NCBI RefSeq assembly: GCF_001025215.1
Contig: NZ_AP012330.1
Coordinates: forward strand, 1,488,001 to 1,552,000
DNA: 64,000 bases
Direction: 5' to 3'
Origin: Bifidobacterium pseudocatenulatum DSM 20438 = JCM 1200 = LMG 10505
Lineage (GTDB): Bacteria; Actinomycetota; Actinomycetes; Actinomycetales; Bifidobacteriaceae
In this document: one piece after another, positions 25,991 through 36,608 of the stretch
How positions within the stretch are numbered: position 1 is the stretch's first letter
How the letters are laid out: the number at the start of each line of letters is the position of its first letter
The notes under the pieces: model-generated
What the model was told of the DNA's origin: nothing
The model's input: the letters and a program-made list of their open reading frames with translations, nothing else
The model's database searches: none
Translations under genes and position numbers: made by a program

Positions 25991-26032
25991 GCGAAGAGCC
26001 CCGGTCACGGCAAAGCGACCGGGGTTCTTCGC
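25991..26032. terminator. Terminator between the isomerase gene and ftsQ
   Basis: GCGAAGAGCCCCGGTC and GACCGGGGTTCTTCGC pair over 16 bp with one G-T pair. The hairpin serves the convergent isomerase and dcw operons. A T/C-rich stretch precedes it. Confidence 0.75.
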
Positions 26033-26089
26033 ATACCAAACCAGACTGCTCAACGTATGCAATTCCCCTAATTTCCCATGTCTTCACCA

Positions 26090-27184
26090 CTATTTGATGA
26101 TCGGGCGTAGAGGCGCGGACACGTCGACGTTGTGTTTGTCTCCGATCACATTTGGATCGTTGATGATCTTGTCGACAACGGCTTTCTTCAACTTAAGATC
26201 GGAAGAGTCACCCCATACAATCACACGGTCTCCCCCATTGATTTCCGTGGTGATGGAATCCTGGGTTTCAGCCGTCACCTTGGTAATGGAGTTACGCATA
26301 GATTCAGGAAGCGAGCTCAAAATCTTCAGTGCCTCTTTAATGGAGCGGTTGCTCAGACTCGTCTCGACATCCTTCACTTCGATGACGGGAATTCCATCCA
26401 CGGAGGCGCCGCTGACGGAATTCAATATACGGCCCTTGCTATCGACCGCGGTCATGCTGTCTTCACCTGTTTTAAGCATCGCAGCCGGCTTCTGCGCTTT
26501 GATGGTCACTTCAAGGGAATTAGGAAGTTGCTTCTTGGATTGCGCGGTGGTGACTCCCGGTATTTCCTTGATTTTCTTCTCCACATCATTGTTCGATACC
26601 AGCAGAATCGATTTGCCGGCCTGCTGACCGGCAATATCCAATACTTGCGACTCGCTCACCCATTCGTTGGCTCCGACAACGGAAATATTGCCAGCTTCAA
26701 GACGAAACACCGATGAGAAGAAAAACAACCATATCAGCGCCACCACGACGGCCGCAACCGCGGCCGACACGAAAGCTCGCATCGCTACAACACGTGCATT
26801 CGCCTTACGTCGTTCTTTCAACCGCGCTTTGAAATCAACCACTTTCGGACGGGTGACCACCCCCAAAGTGCCAGTGGTTTCCTCCAGCGTCTTCGCAACG
26901 AAATCCTCACCCGCAAGATTGCGCGCATCCACGAAGTCACCTGACCGGGAGCGACTTGCCTTGTTCTTGCCTCCGTGCGCCATTTTGGCTTCCGCCTGCG
27001 CATGGCTCACTGAAGAAGACGAACGTCCCACTCCTCCAGCAATGGAACGACCATTCGGCTGAGACTGAGCCGGGGAGTCGAAATGTTTCCGGCTTTGAAT
27101 GCTCCTGCCGCGCAACGCATGCTTTTCAGACGTCGTTTCAGAACCATCCGACCCCGTACCGGAGCTGACGACCCTTCGCGCCAT
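26090..27184 (-). CDS. ftsQ: Cell division protein FtsQ
   Basis: FtsQ links early and late divisome proteins through FtsL and FtsB. The layout is a cytoplasmic N-terminus of about 136 residues, one transmembrane helix (about 137-160), a POTRA domain starting at FRLEAGNISVVGANEWVSE, and the FtsQ beta domain. The cytoplasmic part is long, rich in Ser, Lys and Arg and probably disordered. It is the last gene of the dcw cluster here and overlaps the murC stop by 1 nt. No ftsA or ftsZ follows. Confidence 0.9.
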   Translation of the reverse strand: MARRVVSSGTGSDGSETTSEKHALRGRSIQSRKHFDSPAQSQPNGRSIAGGVGRSSSSVSHAQAEAKMAHGGKNKASRSRSGDFVDARNLAGEDFVAKTLEETTGTLGVVTRPKVVDFKARLKERRKANARVVAMRAFVSAAVAAVVVALIWLFFFSSVFRLEAGNISVVGANEWVSESQVLDIAGQQAGKSILLVSNNDVEKKIKEIPGVTTAQSKKQLPNSLEVTIKAQKPAAMLKTGEDSMTAVDSKGRILNSVSGASVDGIPVIEVKDVETSLSNRSIKEALKILSSLPESMRNSITKVTAETQDSITTEINGGDRVIVWGDSSDLKLKKAVVDKIINDPNVIGDKHNVDVSAPLRPIIK

Positions 27185-28749
27185 CAGCCCTCACAATCCC
27201 AGCGATGAGCCTGCAGCGCGTGCAATATCACCTCGTCCATCTGCGTGATATCACCCGCGCCAACGGTGAAGATAACATCACCATGATGGGCGCGCATCAC
27301 CATCATCTGCGCCGCGGTATGCATGTCTTCCACACCACGGATCCAATCCTCGGCAGGCGTATGGTCGAGCTTAAGAGCCTCATCCACAATGGTGGCCGGG
27401 CCGACCGTCGGATAATCCTCCTGCTTTTCACGTGCAGGGAAAATGCCAGTGACGATCACATCATCCGCCTTGGCCAGCGCCTCCGCGAATGCTTCCGCGA
27501 AGAACTTGGTGCGGGAGAACAAGTGCGGCTGGAAAATCACACGAATCGCCGATTGCGGATATTTACGGCGGGCAGCATCCAGCAAAGCCGAAATCTCAGT
27601 GGGATGATGCGCGTAATCGTCAACGACGGTCACCTGGCTGACGGTGCCGCGTACTTGGAAGCGACGGGCTGCGCCGAGGAACGACGTGGCCGCTTCAGCG
27701 GCCTTCTCAATGTCGACTCCCAGCAATGCTGCCGCGATAATCGCCGCAGAAGCATTGCGCGCATTGTGAATGCCTGGAACGGCGAGCGTCACGGGAACCA
27801 TACGTTCCTGTTCGCCCAGCAGTCCCGCAGGCACATGCAAGGTGAAATGTTCGGCGCCGCTTTGCGCGCTTTCACTTTCCGATTCGATATGTACGAATGC
27901 CGCACCGTTCAGATCACCCAACGAAGCCGCATCCTGCGTCGCATACACGACCGTATGTGCTGCCGCAGACGCGTCAAGAGCGCGCAACACAGCCAGATTC
28001 CCTTCGTCGTCACCGCACATCACCACCGATTTGATGGCGTGCTGAACATGGTTCACGAAAGCCGCCCGATAGTTTTCCTGCGTTCCATAATGGTCAAGAT
28101 GGTCAGCTTCGGAATTGGTGACAATCGCGATTTCCGGATGATATTTGGCAAAGCTTCCATCGGATTCGTCGGCTTCCGCCACAAGCACATCGCCTTGGCC
28201 TGCATGGCCTCCGTCAAGTATCACGCCATCCTTGCCTTGGATGGATCCGCCAATGGCATAACTTGGATCAGCCAGATTTCCCTCACCGGCATGGGTGAGA
28301 ATATGGGCGAGCATGGAACTGGTTGTGGTTTTGCCATGGGCTCCCGCAACCGTTACCGCACGTTTCGTATTCATCAGCAACGAAAGAATGTCGCTGCGGT
28401 GCACGATGCGTTCGCCCGCCGCATGCGCTGCGACGATTTCCGGATTGTCAGGCTTGATGGCACTGGAAAAAACAATAGTTTGTTTGCCTTCGACGTTTTC
28501 CTCGCGCTGCCCGAATTCGACGGCAATGCCAAGCCCCTGCAAACGATCGGTTTTGGCGCTGGGCTCGCGATCCGAGCCATCCACCTCCACACCCTGCTCG
28601 TGCAGCATCTCGGCAAGTACGCTCATGCCCGCTCCTCCGATGCCGATGAAATGGGTGACCCCCAAATCGTTCACGCCTTCCTGCTGGCTGAATGACACAT
28701 GGGTTGGATCAAGAATAATGGTACCGGCCTCACGCTGGTTGTCAGTCAC
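27184..28749 (-). CDS. murC: UDP-N-acetylmuramate--L-alanine ligase
   Basis: MurC adds the first stem-peptide residue, L-alanine. The 521-residue ligase has the N-terminal GIGGAGMSVLAEM nucleotide-fold loop, the P-loop VAGAHGKTTTSSM, the catalytic ADESDGSF segment and the C-domain VVDDYAHHPTEI. The start is GTG, with AGAGGAG 5 nt upstream. It is the second-last gene of the dcw cluster and its stop overlaps the ftsQ start, implying coupled translation. Confidence 0.97.
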   Translation of the reverse strand: MTDNQREAGTIILDPTHVSFSQQEGVNDLGVTHFIGIGGAGMSVLAEMLHEQGVEVDGSDREPSAKTDRLQGLGIAVEFGQREENVEGKQTIVFSSAIKPDNPEIVAAHAAGERIVHRSDILSLLMNTKRAVTVAGAHGKTTTSSMLAHILTHAGEGNLADPSYAIGGSIQGKDGVILDGGHAGQGDVLVAEADESDGSFAKYHPEIAIVTNSEADHLDHYGTQENYRAAFVNHVQHAIKSVVMCGDDEGNLAVLRALDASAAAHTVVYATQDAASLGDLNGAAFVHIESESESAQSGAEHFTLHVPAGLLGEQERMVPVTLAVPGIHNARNASAAIIAAALLGVDIEKAAEAATSFLGAARRFQVRGTVSQVTVVDDYAHHPTEISALLDAARRKYPQSAIRVIFQPHLFSRTKFFAEAFAEALAKADDVIVTGIFPAREKQEDYPTVGPATIVDEALKLDHTPAEDWIRGVEDMHTAAQMMVMRAHHGDVIFTVGAGDITQMDEVILHALQAHRWDCEG

Positions 28750-28881
28750 GACTGCTCCTCTTGCATATTATGTTTAGCTTGTTCCATTATGGTCTCACCC
28801 ATGGTCTCGTACTTGGTCGATCATGGGTGAGATTCGGAACGCGACTTCAAATGCGACGGACACACCTGCCGCCGCTACGGC

Positions 28882-30057
28882 TTACCTTTCGTCAATCATG
28901 GAAAGTACACGCTTGGCCATGACTTCGGCGGCATCTCGAATACCATATTTCCAAGCGTTATCGCCATACCTGGCAAGCGCATCCGAATCGGCTAGCAGAT
29001 TCGGCACATGACGTTTGACCCATTCGGCAGTGAAGTCAGCGTCCGCCACCATCAGGCCACCTTCCGCATCGACGACCGGCTGAGCGTTGAAACGCTGCTC
29101 GCCGTTGCCGATCGGTAATGGAACATAAATCGCAGGAAGTCCCAAAGCAGTCAATTCCGAAACGGTGCCCGCTCCGGAACGGCAGATAATCAGATCGGCA
29201 CAAGCGAACGCAAGGTCGATACGTTCCAAGTAAGGCGCGACTCGATAATCACCGTCGTTGGCATGCTCTGGTCCAAGCTCACCAAGCACCTGCTCTCCGG
29301 CACTCACCGACACCAACGAACGCACCTCATCGTCTTTGCCTTTTCCCGTCAGGTGAATCACCTGCGCATGTTCCAGCAATTCCTTGGCGGAAGCCGCCAC
29401 CGCACGATTCACGTTCACAGCACCCAACGATCCTCCGGTCACCACCACCAGAGGACGGTTCGGATCGACTCCCAGCTGCGCTGCAGCCGTTTGCCTTGTG
29501 GCTGCACGGTCATGTTCCATACCTTCGGCTATTGCCGCAATTTCAGCACGCAACGGCAATCCCACACGTTCGGCTTCAACACCCTTGCGTGGTTTCAAAC
29601 CGGTTTGCGCGTACGCGGTGCCGATCATGGACGCCCAGCGTGCACCCAGCTTGTTGGCCATGCCGGCACGGGCGTTCTGCTCATGCATCGCAATCGGAAT
29701 GCCCATCTTGTGCGCAGCCGCATACACGGGAGCCGACGTGTATCCACCGAATCCGACGACCACCTGCGCCTCGTGGCGGGTGAGAATATCACGTACCTTG
29801 GCCGTTTCAGCCTTCCACTGCGCAGGAAACTTCAATGCCGCCATATTGGGTCTACGGGGGAAGGGCACCTTTTCAATGGTTTCCAGCTCGAAGCCCGCTT
29901 GCGGAACCAACTCGTGTTCCAGACCGACTGCAGTGCCCACCACCGCAATATCGGCATCCGGCTCAAGCTCGCGAATCACATGTGCCACGGCGAGCAGAGG
30001 ATTGACATGACCTGCCGTGCCACCGCCGGCTAGAACGATATGCTTCTGATTGCTCAT
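28882..30057 (-). CDS. murG: UDP-N-acetylglucosamine transferase MurG (lipid II synthesis)
   Basis: MurG transfers GlcNAc to lipid I at the inner face of the membrane. Visible are the N-terminal glycine-rich [17 protein letters not shown], the [16 protein letters not shown] region, the second-domain [15 protein letters not shown], and the sugar-binding [19 protein letters not shown] chose [12 protein letters not shown] at 30057 (391 residues) over an upstream ATG at 30096, because the family begins just before the glycine-rich loop. Neither has a strong ribosome-binding site. Confidence 0.96.
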   Translation of the reverse strand: MSNQKHIVLAGGGTAGHVNPLLAVAHVIRELEPDADIAVVGTAVGLEHELVPQAGFELETIEKVPFPRRPNMAALKFPAQWKAETAKVRDILTRHEAQVVVGFGGYTSAPVYAAAHKMGIPIAMHEQNARAGMANKLGARWASMIGTAYAQTGLKPRKGVEAERVGLPLRAEIAAIAEGMEHDRAATRQTAAAQLGVDPNRPLVVVTGGSLGAVNVNRAVAASAKELLEHAQVIHLTGKGKDDEVRSLVSVSAGEQVLGELGPEHANDGDYRVAPYLERIDLAFACADLIICRSGAGTVSELTALGLPAIYVPLPIGNGEQRFNAQPVVDAEGGLMVADADFTAEWVKRHVPNLLADSDALARYGDNAWKYGIRDAAEVMAKRVLSMIDER

Positions 30058-30187
30058 AATGTACGAGCTTAGCCCCACGGTATCCCGGCACACCATGCGC
30101 CATACCGATGCTTACAAGGATACTCACATTTCATCTACGTTTGATTGCCACCGCATGCGACAGCACCCCGCAGGCAACAGTGGCTTT

Positions 30188-31429
30188 TCAGACTCTCTGA
30201 ATCTCCGCTTGGATCTGCGGCTGCTGTTTCATCATGCTGATGGTCACGCCCGCAGCGCCCAAACACAGAATCAACGACGAACCACCGGCCGACACGAAAG
30301 GCAAAGGCACACCCATAACAGGGAACAGCCCCACCACGACACCAATGTTCACAAACGCCTGGCCGACGATCCACACGGTAATATTGGCCAGCACCAAAGT
30401 GATATATCTGTCATGCGCTTGGATAGCCACCACCAGCATGCACCATCCAAGCACAAGGAACAGCAGAATCACCAACGAAGCGCCGACGAAACCCGTTTCC
30501 TCACCAATGATGGCGAAAATGAAATCGTTGTGCGCTTCCGGAAGATATCCCCATTTTTCTCCGGAATTGCCGATCCCAACGCCCAGCAAGCCTCCGGAAG
30601 CCATGGCGTATTTGCCATGCACCACCTGATAGCAGACACCCTCCATATCAGCTGCGGAACAAGTCTGATATGTAGCCATGACGCGGTTAAGTCGGTTCGG
30701 ACTGCTGATAACAAGACCGCCGACCAAAGCCAGACCGCCACATGCCACAATAGCCAGCCATTTGCCAGGAAAATTTCCCAGCAACAACGCGGTTCCCGCA
30801 ATCGCAAAGAGAATCATGGCCGTACCAAGATCCTTGCCGCCCATAACCAACAGCAATGCAAGACCAAGCCACGTAATCAACCTGCGATATGCATTGACCG
30901 GCCCCACCTTACTTACCCGCTTCTGCGCGCTAATCAGCTCCCGAGGCAGCCATACGCATAGCGCAAGCTTGACGACCTCAGCCGGCTGGAAGGTAAATCC
31001 AAAAAGACCAATCCAACCTTTATTACCCTGAGCATCAACACCTAACGGCGTAAATGTCAACGATTGCAAGAACAAGGCGACGAGCAGAAAAGCGAAACTG
31101 ACCCTTCTGATAAGCTCCGCCGGAACCATCATGCAGGCCACGCCCACAATAAGTCCGAGAACGCAGAATGCGCCCTGCTTAATCGCTTGTGACCATGGAG
31201 ATTGGTCATTGGCAATCATATACACCGAAGAGCTGGAAAACACCATGATCACACCGAAAATGGTGAGGATAACCACAGAGACCCTAAACCCGTGAAAACA
31301 CCAAATCGGATTAAGCATGCTTCGCAGACCGACATAACCACGAAAATCGTCGACCCGTTCTTCAGCAGCAGCCTGCCTCTTCTGACGGGTACCGTCACTC
31401 TGCTTGGTTTTAGGCTTCTCCATGCTCAT
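30188..31429 (-). CDS. ftsW: Lipid II polymerase FtsW (SEDS family)
   Basis: This is a septal peptidoglycan glycosyltransferase that acts with FtsI. The 413-residue protein is almost entirely transmembrane after a cytoplasmic leader of about 45 residues. SEDS landmarks include [28 protein letters not shown], shortened here to its core GNKGWIGL, then [27 protein letters not shown] [17 protein letters not shown], and [15 protein letters not shown]. The gene overlaps murD by 20 nt and its own start may be either ATG at 31429 or 31423. Confidence 0.96.
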   Translation of the reverse strand: MSMEKPKTKQSDGTRQKRQAAAEERVDDFRGYVGLRSMLNPIWCFHGFRVSVVILTIFGVIMVFSSSSVYMIANDQSPWSQAIKQGAFCVLGLIVGVACMMVPAELIRRVSFAFLLVALFLQSLTFTPLGVDAQGNKGWIGLFGFTFQPAEVVKLALCVWLPRELISAQKRVSKVGPVNAYRRLITWLGLALLLVMGGKDLGTAMILFAIAGTALLLGNFPGKWLAIVACGGLALVGGLVISSPNRLNRVMATYQTCSAADMEGVCYQVVHGKYAMASGGLLGVGIGNSGEKWGYLPEAHNDFIFAIIGEETGFVGASLVILLFLVLGWCMLVVAIQAHDRYITLVLANITVWIVGQAFVNIGVVVGLFPVMGVPLPFVSAGGSSLILCLGAAGVTISMMKQQPQIQAEIQRV

Positions 31430-32852
31430 TCACCCAACGCTGAGCCTGCTGTGCGAACTGGTTTCCACGATCGGCATACGACTTGAACTGATCCATGGAC
31501 GCACAGGCAGGCGCCATCAGCACCACATCGCCGGATTGGGCATATTCACCCGCAGCATCGACGGCCCGTTCCATAATGACGTCATTATTCGCCGGATCGA
31601 TGATGGTCAACGGAATGTCGGGAGCACTTGCTGCGAACGCGTCCAAGATGGGCTGCTGATCTTTGCCAATGACGACCGCGGCTTTGATGGTGTGCGACTG
31701 TTCTGCCACCAACTGTTCGAAACGGCTGCCCTTGGCCAATCCGCCAGCGATCCACACCACGGATTTGTCTGCAAAACTATTGAGCGATGCCTTGGCTGCA
31801 TGTGCATTGGTCGCCTTGGAATCATCCACGAAACGAATGCTGCCCCCATCTGGCGTGGTGGCGGTGGCGACAGTCTGAATGCGATGCCCGCCTGGCGTGA
31901 ATTGTTCCAGAGATGCGATGGCTTTCTCTTTGTCTGCGCCAAGCCCCAGCACCAGCGCCAATGCGGTCAACGCATCAGCAAGCAAATGCGGGTACACCGT
32001 GCCATCAGGCTCAGTCAGATGCGTAAACTCAGACACCTTGGCGACCTGCTCTGGCATTCCAAGCTCGCCACCTGCGATGCCAGACATATCGACGATCCAA
32101 CCGTCCTTCACGCCGATCTGACCATCTTGCGGCTCAGACAGAGTGAATCCGACCTTGCGGCAGCCTTCCGCCGTCTCGGCTGCGAACGCCAGCCTGGTCA
32201 CACGCTCGTCATCGGCGTTATATACCAAAGCCTTCTTGACGCGGTGGAAGACCTTCGCCTTATCTGCCGCATAATTTTCAATGCCGCCATGCCAGTCAAG
32301 ATGATCATCCGCGATATTGGTAATCGCAGCGCAATCCAAAGCCAGCGAATCGGTGAAATGCAACTGGAAGGAACTCAGCTCAACGCATAGCACATCATTT
32401 GCCGGATCGACCACGGCATGGGATACCGCCTTGCCGATGTTGCCGACAGCCGGTGCCGTCAGGTCACAAGCCGTCAGCATTTCCGAAGTCATTTCCGTAG
32501 TGGAGGTTTTGCCGTTGGTGCCGGTGATGCCGATCCATTGTGCTAGTTCGCCGGTGGAATCGCAATTCACTCGCAGCTGCCAAGCAAGCTCAACCTCGCT
32601 CATCACAGGAATGCCACGACGCTGCGCCTCAAGAATAAACGGAGTCCTCGGATTGAACACCGGCGAAGTCATAACCAAATCAACATGATCCCAGTCGATG
32701 CGATCAAAGGAGTGCAAATCAGCATCGGGCTTCTTTTCATCCACGCCAAGCACTTTTTCGGCGCGGGACCCCAACACTTCCATCATGCTTTGGCCAGAAA
32801 CTCCAAGACCCGCCACAATCACGGTCTTACCGCTCATATCCATATCCATCAT
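31410..32852 (-). CDS. murD: UDP-N-acetylmuramoylalanine--D-glutamate ligase
   Basis: MurD adds D-glutamate as the second stem-peptide residue. The 480-residue enzyme shows [11 protein letters not shown] at the N-terminus, the P-loop [25 protein letters not shown], and the C-domain [13 protein letters not shown] plus [18 protein letters not shown]. Several ATG codons are crowded at the start (MMDMDM), and GAAGG fits the third one best. It is cotranscribed between mraY and ftsW. Confidence 0.97.
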   Translation of the reverse strand: MMDMDMSGKTVIVAGLGVSGQSMMEVLGSRAEKVLGVDEKKPDADLHSFDRIDWDHVDLVMTSPVFNPRTPFILEAQRRGIPVMSEVELAWQLRVNCDSTGELAQWIGITGTNGKTSTTEMTSEMLTACDLTAPAVGNIGKAVSHAVVDPANDVLCVELSSFQLHFTDSLALDCAAITNIADDHLDWHGGIENYAADKAKVFHRVKKALVYNADDERVTRLAFAAETAEGCRKVGFTLSEPQDGQIGVKDGWIVDMSGIAGGELGMPEQVAKVSEFTHLTEPDGTVYPHLLADALTALALVLGLGADKEKAIASLEQFTPGGHRIQTVATATTPDGGSIRFVDDSKATNAHAAKASLNSFADKSVVWIAGGLAKGSRFEQLVAEQSHTIKAAVVIGKDQQPILDAFAASAPDIPLTIIDPANNDVIMERAVDAAGEYAQSGDVVLMAPACASMDQFKSYADRGNQFAQQAQRWVNEHGEA

Positions 32853-32944
32853 CCTTCGATTGTCGGCACCTCATATGCCTTGATATTCCTTACAGATCAC
32901 AGTCATGTTGCAGCCGTTCACATATCAGCGGAACGCAACAGCCG

Positions 32945-34042
32945 TCACAGACCGGAACGGGAGACCCAATCGCCGTAGAAAATCACCAACGCAATTAACA
33001 CGAACAGCAATTCAATCATCCAGAAGCGAATTACAACCTTGACTTCCGGCCACCCCTTCAATTCGAAGTGATGATGGATCGGAGCCATCTTGAACACACG
33101 CTTGCGAGTCATCTTGAAATAGCCGACCTGAATAACGTCGCTCATGGTTTCAATCACAAACAGGCCGCCAAGGATAATCGCCAGGAATTCCGTATGTGTG
33201 GCGATTGACATGGCCGCAAACAAGCCGCCAAGCGCCAGAGAACCGGTATCTCCCATGAAAATGGATGCTGGATTGGAGTTGTACCACAGGAATCCGAAGC
33301 ACGCCATCGCCGCGCAGGCCGCGATGATGGTCAGATCAAGAGGATCGGACACCGCGTAGGCGAAGCCTTCATGTCCCAAACCCTTGAGGTGGTAGAACTC
33401 CCAAAAAGTGATCACCGCATATCCCATGAATGCGATCATCGAAGAACCAGCAGCCAATCCGTCAAGACCATCGGTCAGGTTGATGGCATTGGTCCATGCG
33501 GTCATCAGGAAGTTCACCCAGATCACGAACAACACGATGGCCACGGCTTTGCCTGCGAACTCGAAACTGAAAAACGGCTCTTCAATGAAGCTCATGCCGG
33601 CCTGCGCGCTGGGGAAGCCGGAATTCGTCGGCAGAATCAACGCCAGCACCGCATAGATGGTGGCGAGAACGAACTGGCCGATGAATTTGCCTTTGACCGT
33701 CAGGCCTTCGCTCTGCTTTTTGCGAACCTTCGCGAAATCGTCGATGAATCCCAGCATACCCATCGATAGCATGGCGAACAGCACCAGCAGCGCCGACCAT
33801 GACGGCACCTCTCCCCTGGTGATGAAGCGATACAGTGCCGACGAGCCCCAACCCAACACAACCGCCAGATTGATGACCACGCCACCCAACGTAGGCGTGC
33901 CACGCTTGACCAGATGGGACTTCGGACCATCTTGGCGTATGTACTGCCCGTAATTAAGCTTGTGTACCAAACGAATCAGCAGCGGTGTTCCCACAATCGT
34001 TACGACCAGCGACACCACAATTCCGATGATGAGCGAAATCAC
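32945..34042 (-). CDS. mraY: Phospho-MurNAc-pentapeptide transferase MraY
   Basis: MraY joins UDP-MurNAc-pentapeptide to undecaprenyl phosphate, making lipid I. This polytopic 365-residue protein shows the conserved LVKRGTPTLGG, the Asp pair in GFIDDFAKV, NAINLTDGLDGLAAGSS, FMGDTGSLALGG and the late PIHHHFELKGW histidine cluster. It starts with GTG, and CGGAG lies 8 nt upstream. Confidence 0.97.
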   Translation of the reverse strand: MISLIIGIVVSLVVTIVGTPLLIRLVHKLNYGQYIRQDGPKSHLVKRGTPTLGGVVINLAVVLGWGSSALYRFITRGEVPSWSALLVLFAMLSMGMLGFIDDFAKVRKKQSEGLTVKGKFIGQFVLATIYAVLALILPTNSGFPSAQAGMSFIEEPFFSFEFAGKAVAIVLFVIWVNFLMTAWTNAINLTDGLDGLAAGSSMIAFMGYAVITFWEFYHLKGLGHEGFAYAVSDPLDLTIIAACAAMACFGFLWYNSNPASIFMGDTGSLALGGLFAAMSIATHTEFLAIILGGLFVIETMSDVIQVGYFKMTRKRVFKMAPIHHHFELKGWPEVKVVIRFWMIELLFVLIALVIFYGDWVSRSGL

Positions 34043-34115
34043 CTGATGTTCTCCGTTTCAGTCAGACATTCTTCAGATAACGTCGATTATTCAAATCTTG
34101 CCAAATGCTTTTGTT

Positions 34116-35606
34116 CTATTGTGCAGCCAGGGCCTGCCAACGTTCGGCCAGAGCGCTCAAGCCGGAAGCGTGGGAACCTTTAAGCAGCACCACGGCACCT
34201 GGATGTTCGACGGCGAGTCGCGTCACAAGACTATCGGCCTCATCGATATCGTGAACCCAATCGACGTGAGAAGCGTCTCCCGCCGAGGATGCGCCGTCCG
34301 CCATGGCACCTGCCAGAGCGTCCAGGGAAGCATCGGATGCACTGCCAACCGTCAGCAGCGCATCAACCCCGCCTTCCAACGCATACCGGCCGATGCCAAC
34401 ATGCAAATCCTTTTCATCCGGACCGAGCTCAAGCATGGCGCCCAACACCGCAACACGGAATGGCTGGCTTTCGGAACCAGCCTTCCAACGCAGCAATCCG
34501 TCAAGACCGGCTTTCATGGAATCAGGATTGGCGTTGAATGAATCATCGATCAACGTGAATGACGTTTCCTGCTTGTTCACGATGGAAACAGCCATGCGAT
34601 GGGGACTGATGGCCGTCACATCCGACAATGCGGATGCGACATCGCCAATCGACATGCCCAAACGCATCGCCACTGAAGCGGCGGCAAGCGCATTCATGAC
34701 ATTATGCTGACCGCAGATGCCCAAGGTGACTTCGGCATGCTCGCCATCACCATTGTCCAAAATGAAGCTCGGATGGTCCAATTCGTCGCAATGCACATGT
34801 TGCGCGCTGATTGCCGGCTTGCCGTCATTGTTCTGCGGAAGTCCGAACCACATCACGTCGCCCGGAGCGATGGCGCTCATCGCAGCCACATGCTCGTCAT
34901 TCGCGTTCAGTACGGAAAGACCACCTGGAACAAGACCACGGATGATTTCCGATTTGGCTTGTGCGATGCGTTCCGGCGAGCCGAATTCCCCTAGATGCGC
35001 GACGCCGACTTTCAACACGACCGCAATATCCGGCGGCACCAGCGACGTCAAATTCGCGATTTCCCCAACATGATTGGCACCCATTTCCGCAACCAGAAAG
35101 CGAGTTTCCGCATGTACTTTGAGCGAAGTCAACGGCAGTCCGATTTCATTGTTGAACGATCCGACCGGCGCAATCGTCGGTCCTATGTGCGCCAGCAACG
35201 CCTTCATGAGATCCTTGGTAGTGGTTTTTCCGACGGAACCGGTGATGCCAATCACCGTAAACGGCGTTTCCAACGCACGCCGGCGTTCGATATTGTGCTT
35301 GGCCAACGCGCCCAAGGCAAGCACCGTATCTTCCACCACGATCTGAGGCACTCCGGCACCGTCGATCTCATGGTCGACTATTGCGGCAACAGCGCCCTGA
35401 GCGCCTACCTTCGACACATAATCGTGGCCATCCACGCGTTCTCCGGCAATCGCCACGAATACCGATCCTTCAACAATCTGTCGTGAATCAGTGAATGTGC
35501 TGGTGGCCACAGGCGTATCAATCGCCGCGGTGCCGGCAATCAGCCGTCCCTGAACCGCCTGGGCGATTTCCTCCAAGCTCATTGGCATCATGGTCGGGCT
35601 GCTCAC
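34116..35606 (-). CDS. murF: UDP-MurNAc-tripeptide--D-alanyl-D-alanine ligase
   Basis: MurF adds D-Ala-D-Ala to complete the pentapeptide. The 496-residue enzyme has the substrate domain (SLEEIAQAVQGRLIAG), the P-loop ITGSVGKTTTKDLM, EMGANHVGEIANLT, and the C-domain LIDDSFNANPDSM. The GTG at 35606 is chosen because AGAGGAG lies 8 nt upstream; the frame extends 25 codons further without support. It lies 90 bp after the degenerate MurE-like gene. Confidence 0.96.
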   Translation of the reverse strand: MSSPTMMPMSLEEIAQAVQGRLIAGTAAIDTPVATSTFTDSRQIVEGSVFVAIAGERVDGHDYVSKVGAQGAVAAIVDHEIDGAGVPQIVVEDTVLALGALAKHNIERRRALETPFTVIGITGSVGKTTTKDLMKALLAHIGPTIAPVGSFNNEIGLPLTSLKVHAETRFLVAEMGANHVGEIANLTSLVPPDIAVVLKVGVAHLGEFGSPERIAQAKSEIIRGLVPGGLSVLNANDEHVAAMSAIAPGDVMWFGLPQNNDGKPAISAQHVHCDELDHPSFILDNGDGEHAEVTLGICGQHNVMNALAAASVAMRLGMSIGDVASALSDVTAISPHRMAVSIVNKQETSFTLIDDSFNANPDSMKAGLDGLLRWKAGSESQPFRVAVLGAMLELGPDEKDLHVGIGRYALEGGVDALLTVGSASDASLDALAGAMADGASSAGDASHVDWVHDIDEADSLVTRLAVEHPGAVVLLKGSHASGLSALAERWQALAAQ

Positions 35607-35696
35607 TCTGATTTCTCCTCTGTGTTGATGTACTGCATATTGTTCACGTTGTTTACGATTATCACTATTCGACGTCCGCATCCGTTCCGATCGAGA

Positions 35697-36575
35697 CTAG
35701 TTCAGATCTCGAGATACACGCAATGCGCTTTTAATATTGGCTTTACGTACGCCGGCCGCAAGCACCATGGCGATGGACAATGACAACGCGCTGCTGTCCG
35801 TCTGCCCGTATGCCTCCGTCGCTTGCGCTGCGAGCGCATCGGATTCCTGCGTACGACCTGCGATGTGGGTCTGCTTGCCGACAGTGCATCCAAACCGTGC
35901 GACCGACTTGACGATCTCAGCCTCGCTGAGACCCTTGTCGTCGCAGCCAAGCACATCAACATTCACCGACTGCAACGCATCGTCATTCAACGTTTCCTCG
36001 CTGAGCGCAAGGATCACAGCGGCGGCGCCGTCTTCGGCGCACACAGCCATCGTACGCTGCACGTCAAGAATCGACAATGGATAGTTCAGATCAAGGAATC
36101 GTTCCAACGATTGCGAATTGCCGGCACTAATCACGCCGACCGGATTGCCGAGCATGTGCAGGAAATCCGCGAGATCCCTCACACCCTGTTCCACCGTTTG
36201 CGTATTGCTGCCAGCCACGGCGAACACCGCCAGCGAATCGGATGGGCTGCCCGCCATCTCGCTGGCAAGCTTGCCCAACTGTTGCGCAGTCGGTTCGGCA
36301 TAAATCAAAGGAATCTGAACGCCATCCGTTTTTCCTCGCAACGCATGCGGCACCACCGCACCATACGCACCAAGCGCTTGCACCTGCCGTAACTGTTGCT
36401 CATCCACCTGCATGGACGGCATGAACAACGCTCCCGGCCGCACCGAATCGATGTCGTCGGCAATGGACGTGACCGTCACTTCGGTAGCGAACGCGGGATC
36501 AAGGTCAAAGCCATATCTGCTGGCAAGCAGACCCAACGTCATTCGCCTATTCATGGATTCGCTGACCGCGCTCAT
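35697..36575 (-). CDS. Degenerate MurE-like protein in the dcw murE slot
   Basis: This 292-residue protein sits between ftsI and murF, where murE is normally found. It keeps the pattern of a Mur N-domain (VTVTSIADDIDSVRPGALF; GAYGAVVPHA; IPLIYAEPTAQQLGKLA) and the start of the ATP domain. The P-loop, however, reads AGSNTQT (residues 121-127), lacking the GK(T/S) lysine that binds ATP. The central domain is contracted, the catalytic glutamate segment becomes ILALSEETL, and the C-terminal ligase domain is missing. It ends soon after a helix resembling the Mur SNALAA region. The start at 36575 has GGAGG 9 nt upstream; a GTG at 36608 abuts the ftsI stop. It cannot be a ligase; a structural or regulatory role is possible. 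Confidence 0.75.
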   Translation of the reverse strand: MSAVSESMNRRMTLGLLASRYGFDLDPAFATEVTVTSIADDIDSVRPGALFMPSMQVDEQQLRQVQALGAYGAVVPHALRGKTDGVQIPLIYAEPTAQQLGKLASEMAGSPSDSLAVFAVAGSNTQTVEQGVRDLADFLHMLGNPVGVISAGNSQSLERFLDLNYPLSILDVQRTMAVCAEDGAAAVILALSEETLNDDALQSVNVDVLGCDDKGLSEAEIVKSVARFGCTVGKQTHIAGRTQESDALAAQATEAYGQTDSSALSLSIAMVLAAGVRKANIKSALRVSRDLN

Positions 36576-36608
36576 CTTTCCGCCCCTCCGTTCTTCATGC
36601 TCACACAC

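Noticed and set aside
27205..28695. Long plus-strand frame opposite murC
   Set aside because: Antisense to a conserved ligase, composition rich in His and Arg, no start signal.
34143..34156. AGAGCGCTCAAG inside murF as a third copy of the gap/ldh palindrome
   Set aside because: Only the central GAGCGCTC matches, it lacks the outer GTG/CAC, and it lies inside a coding region.
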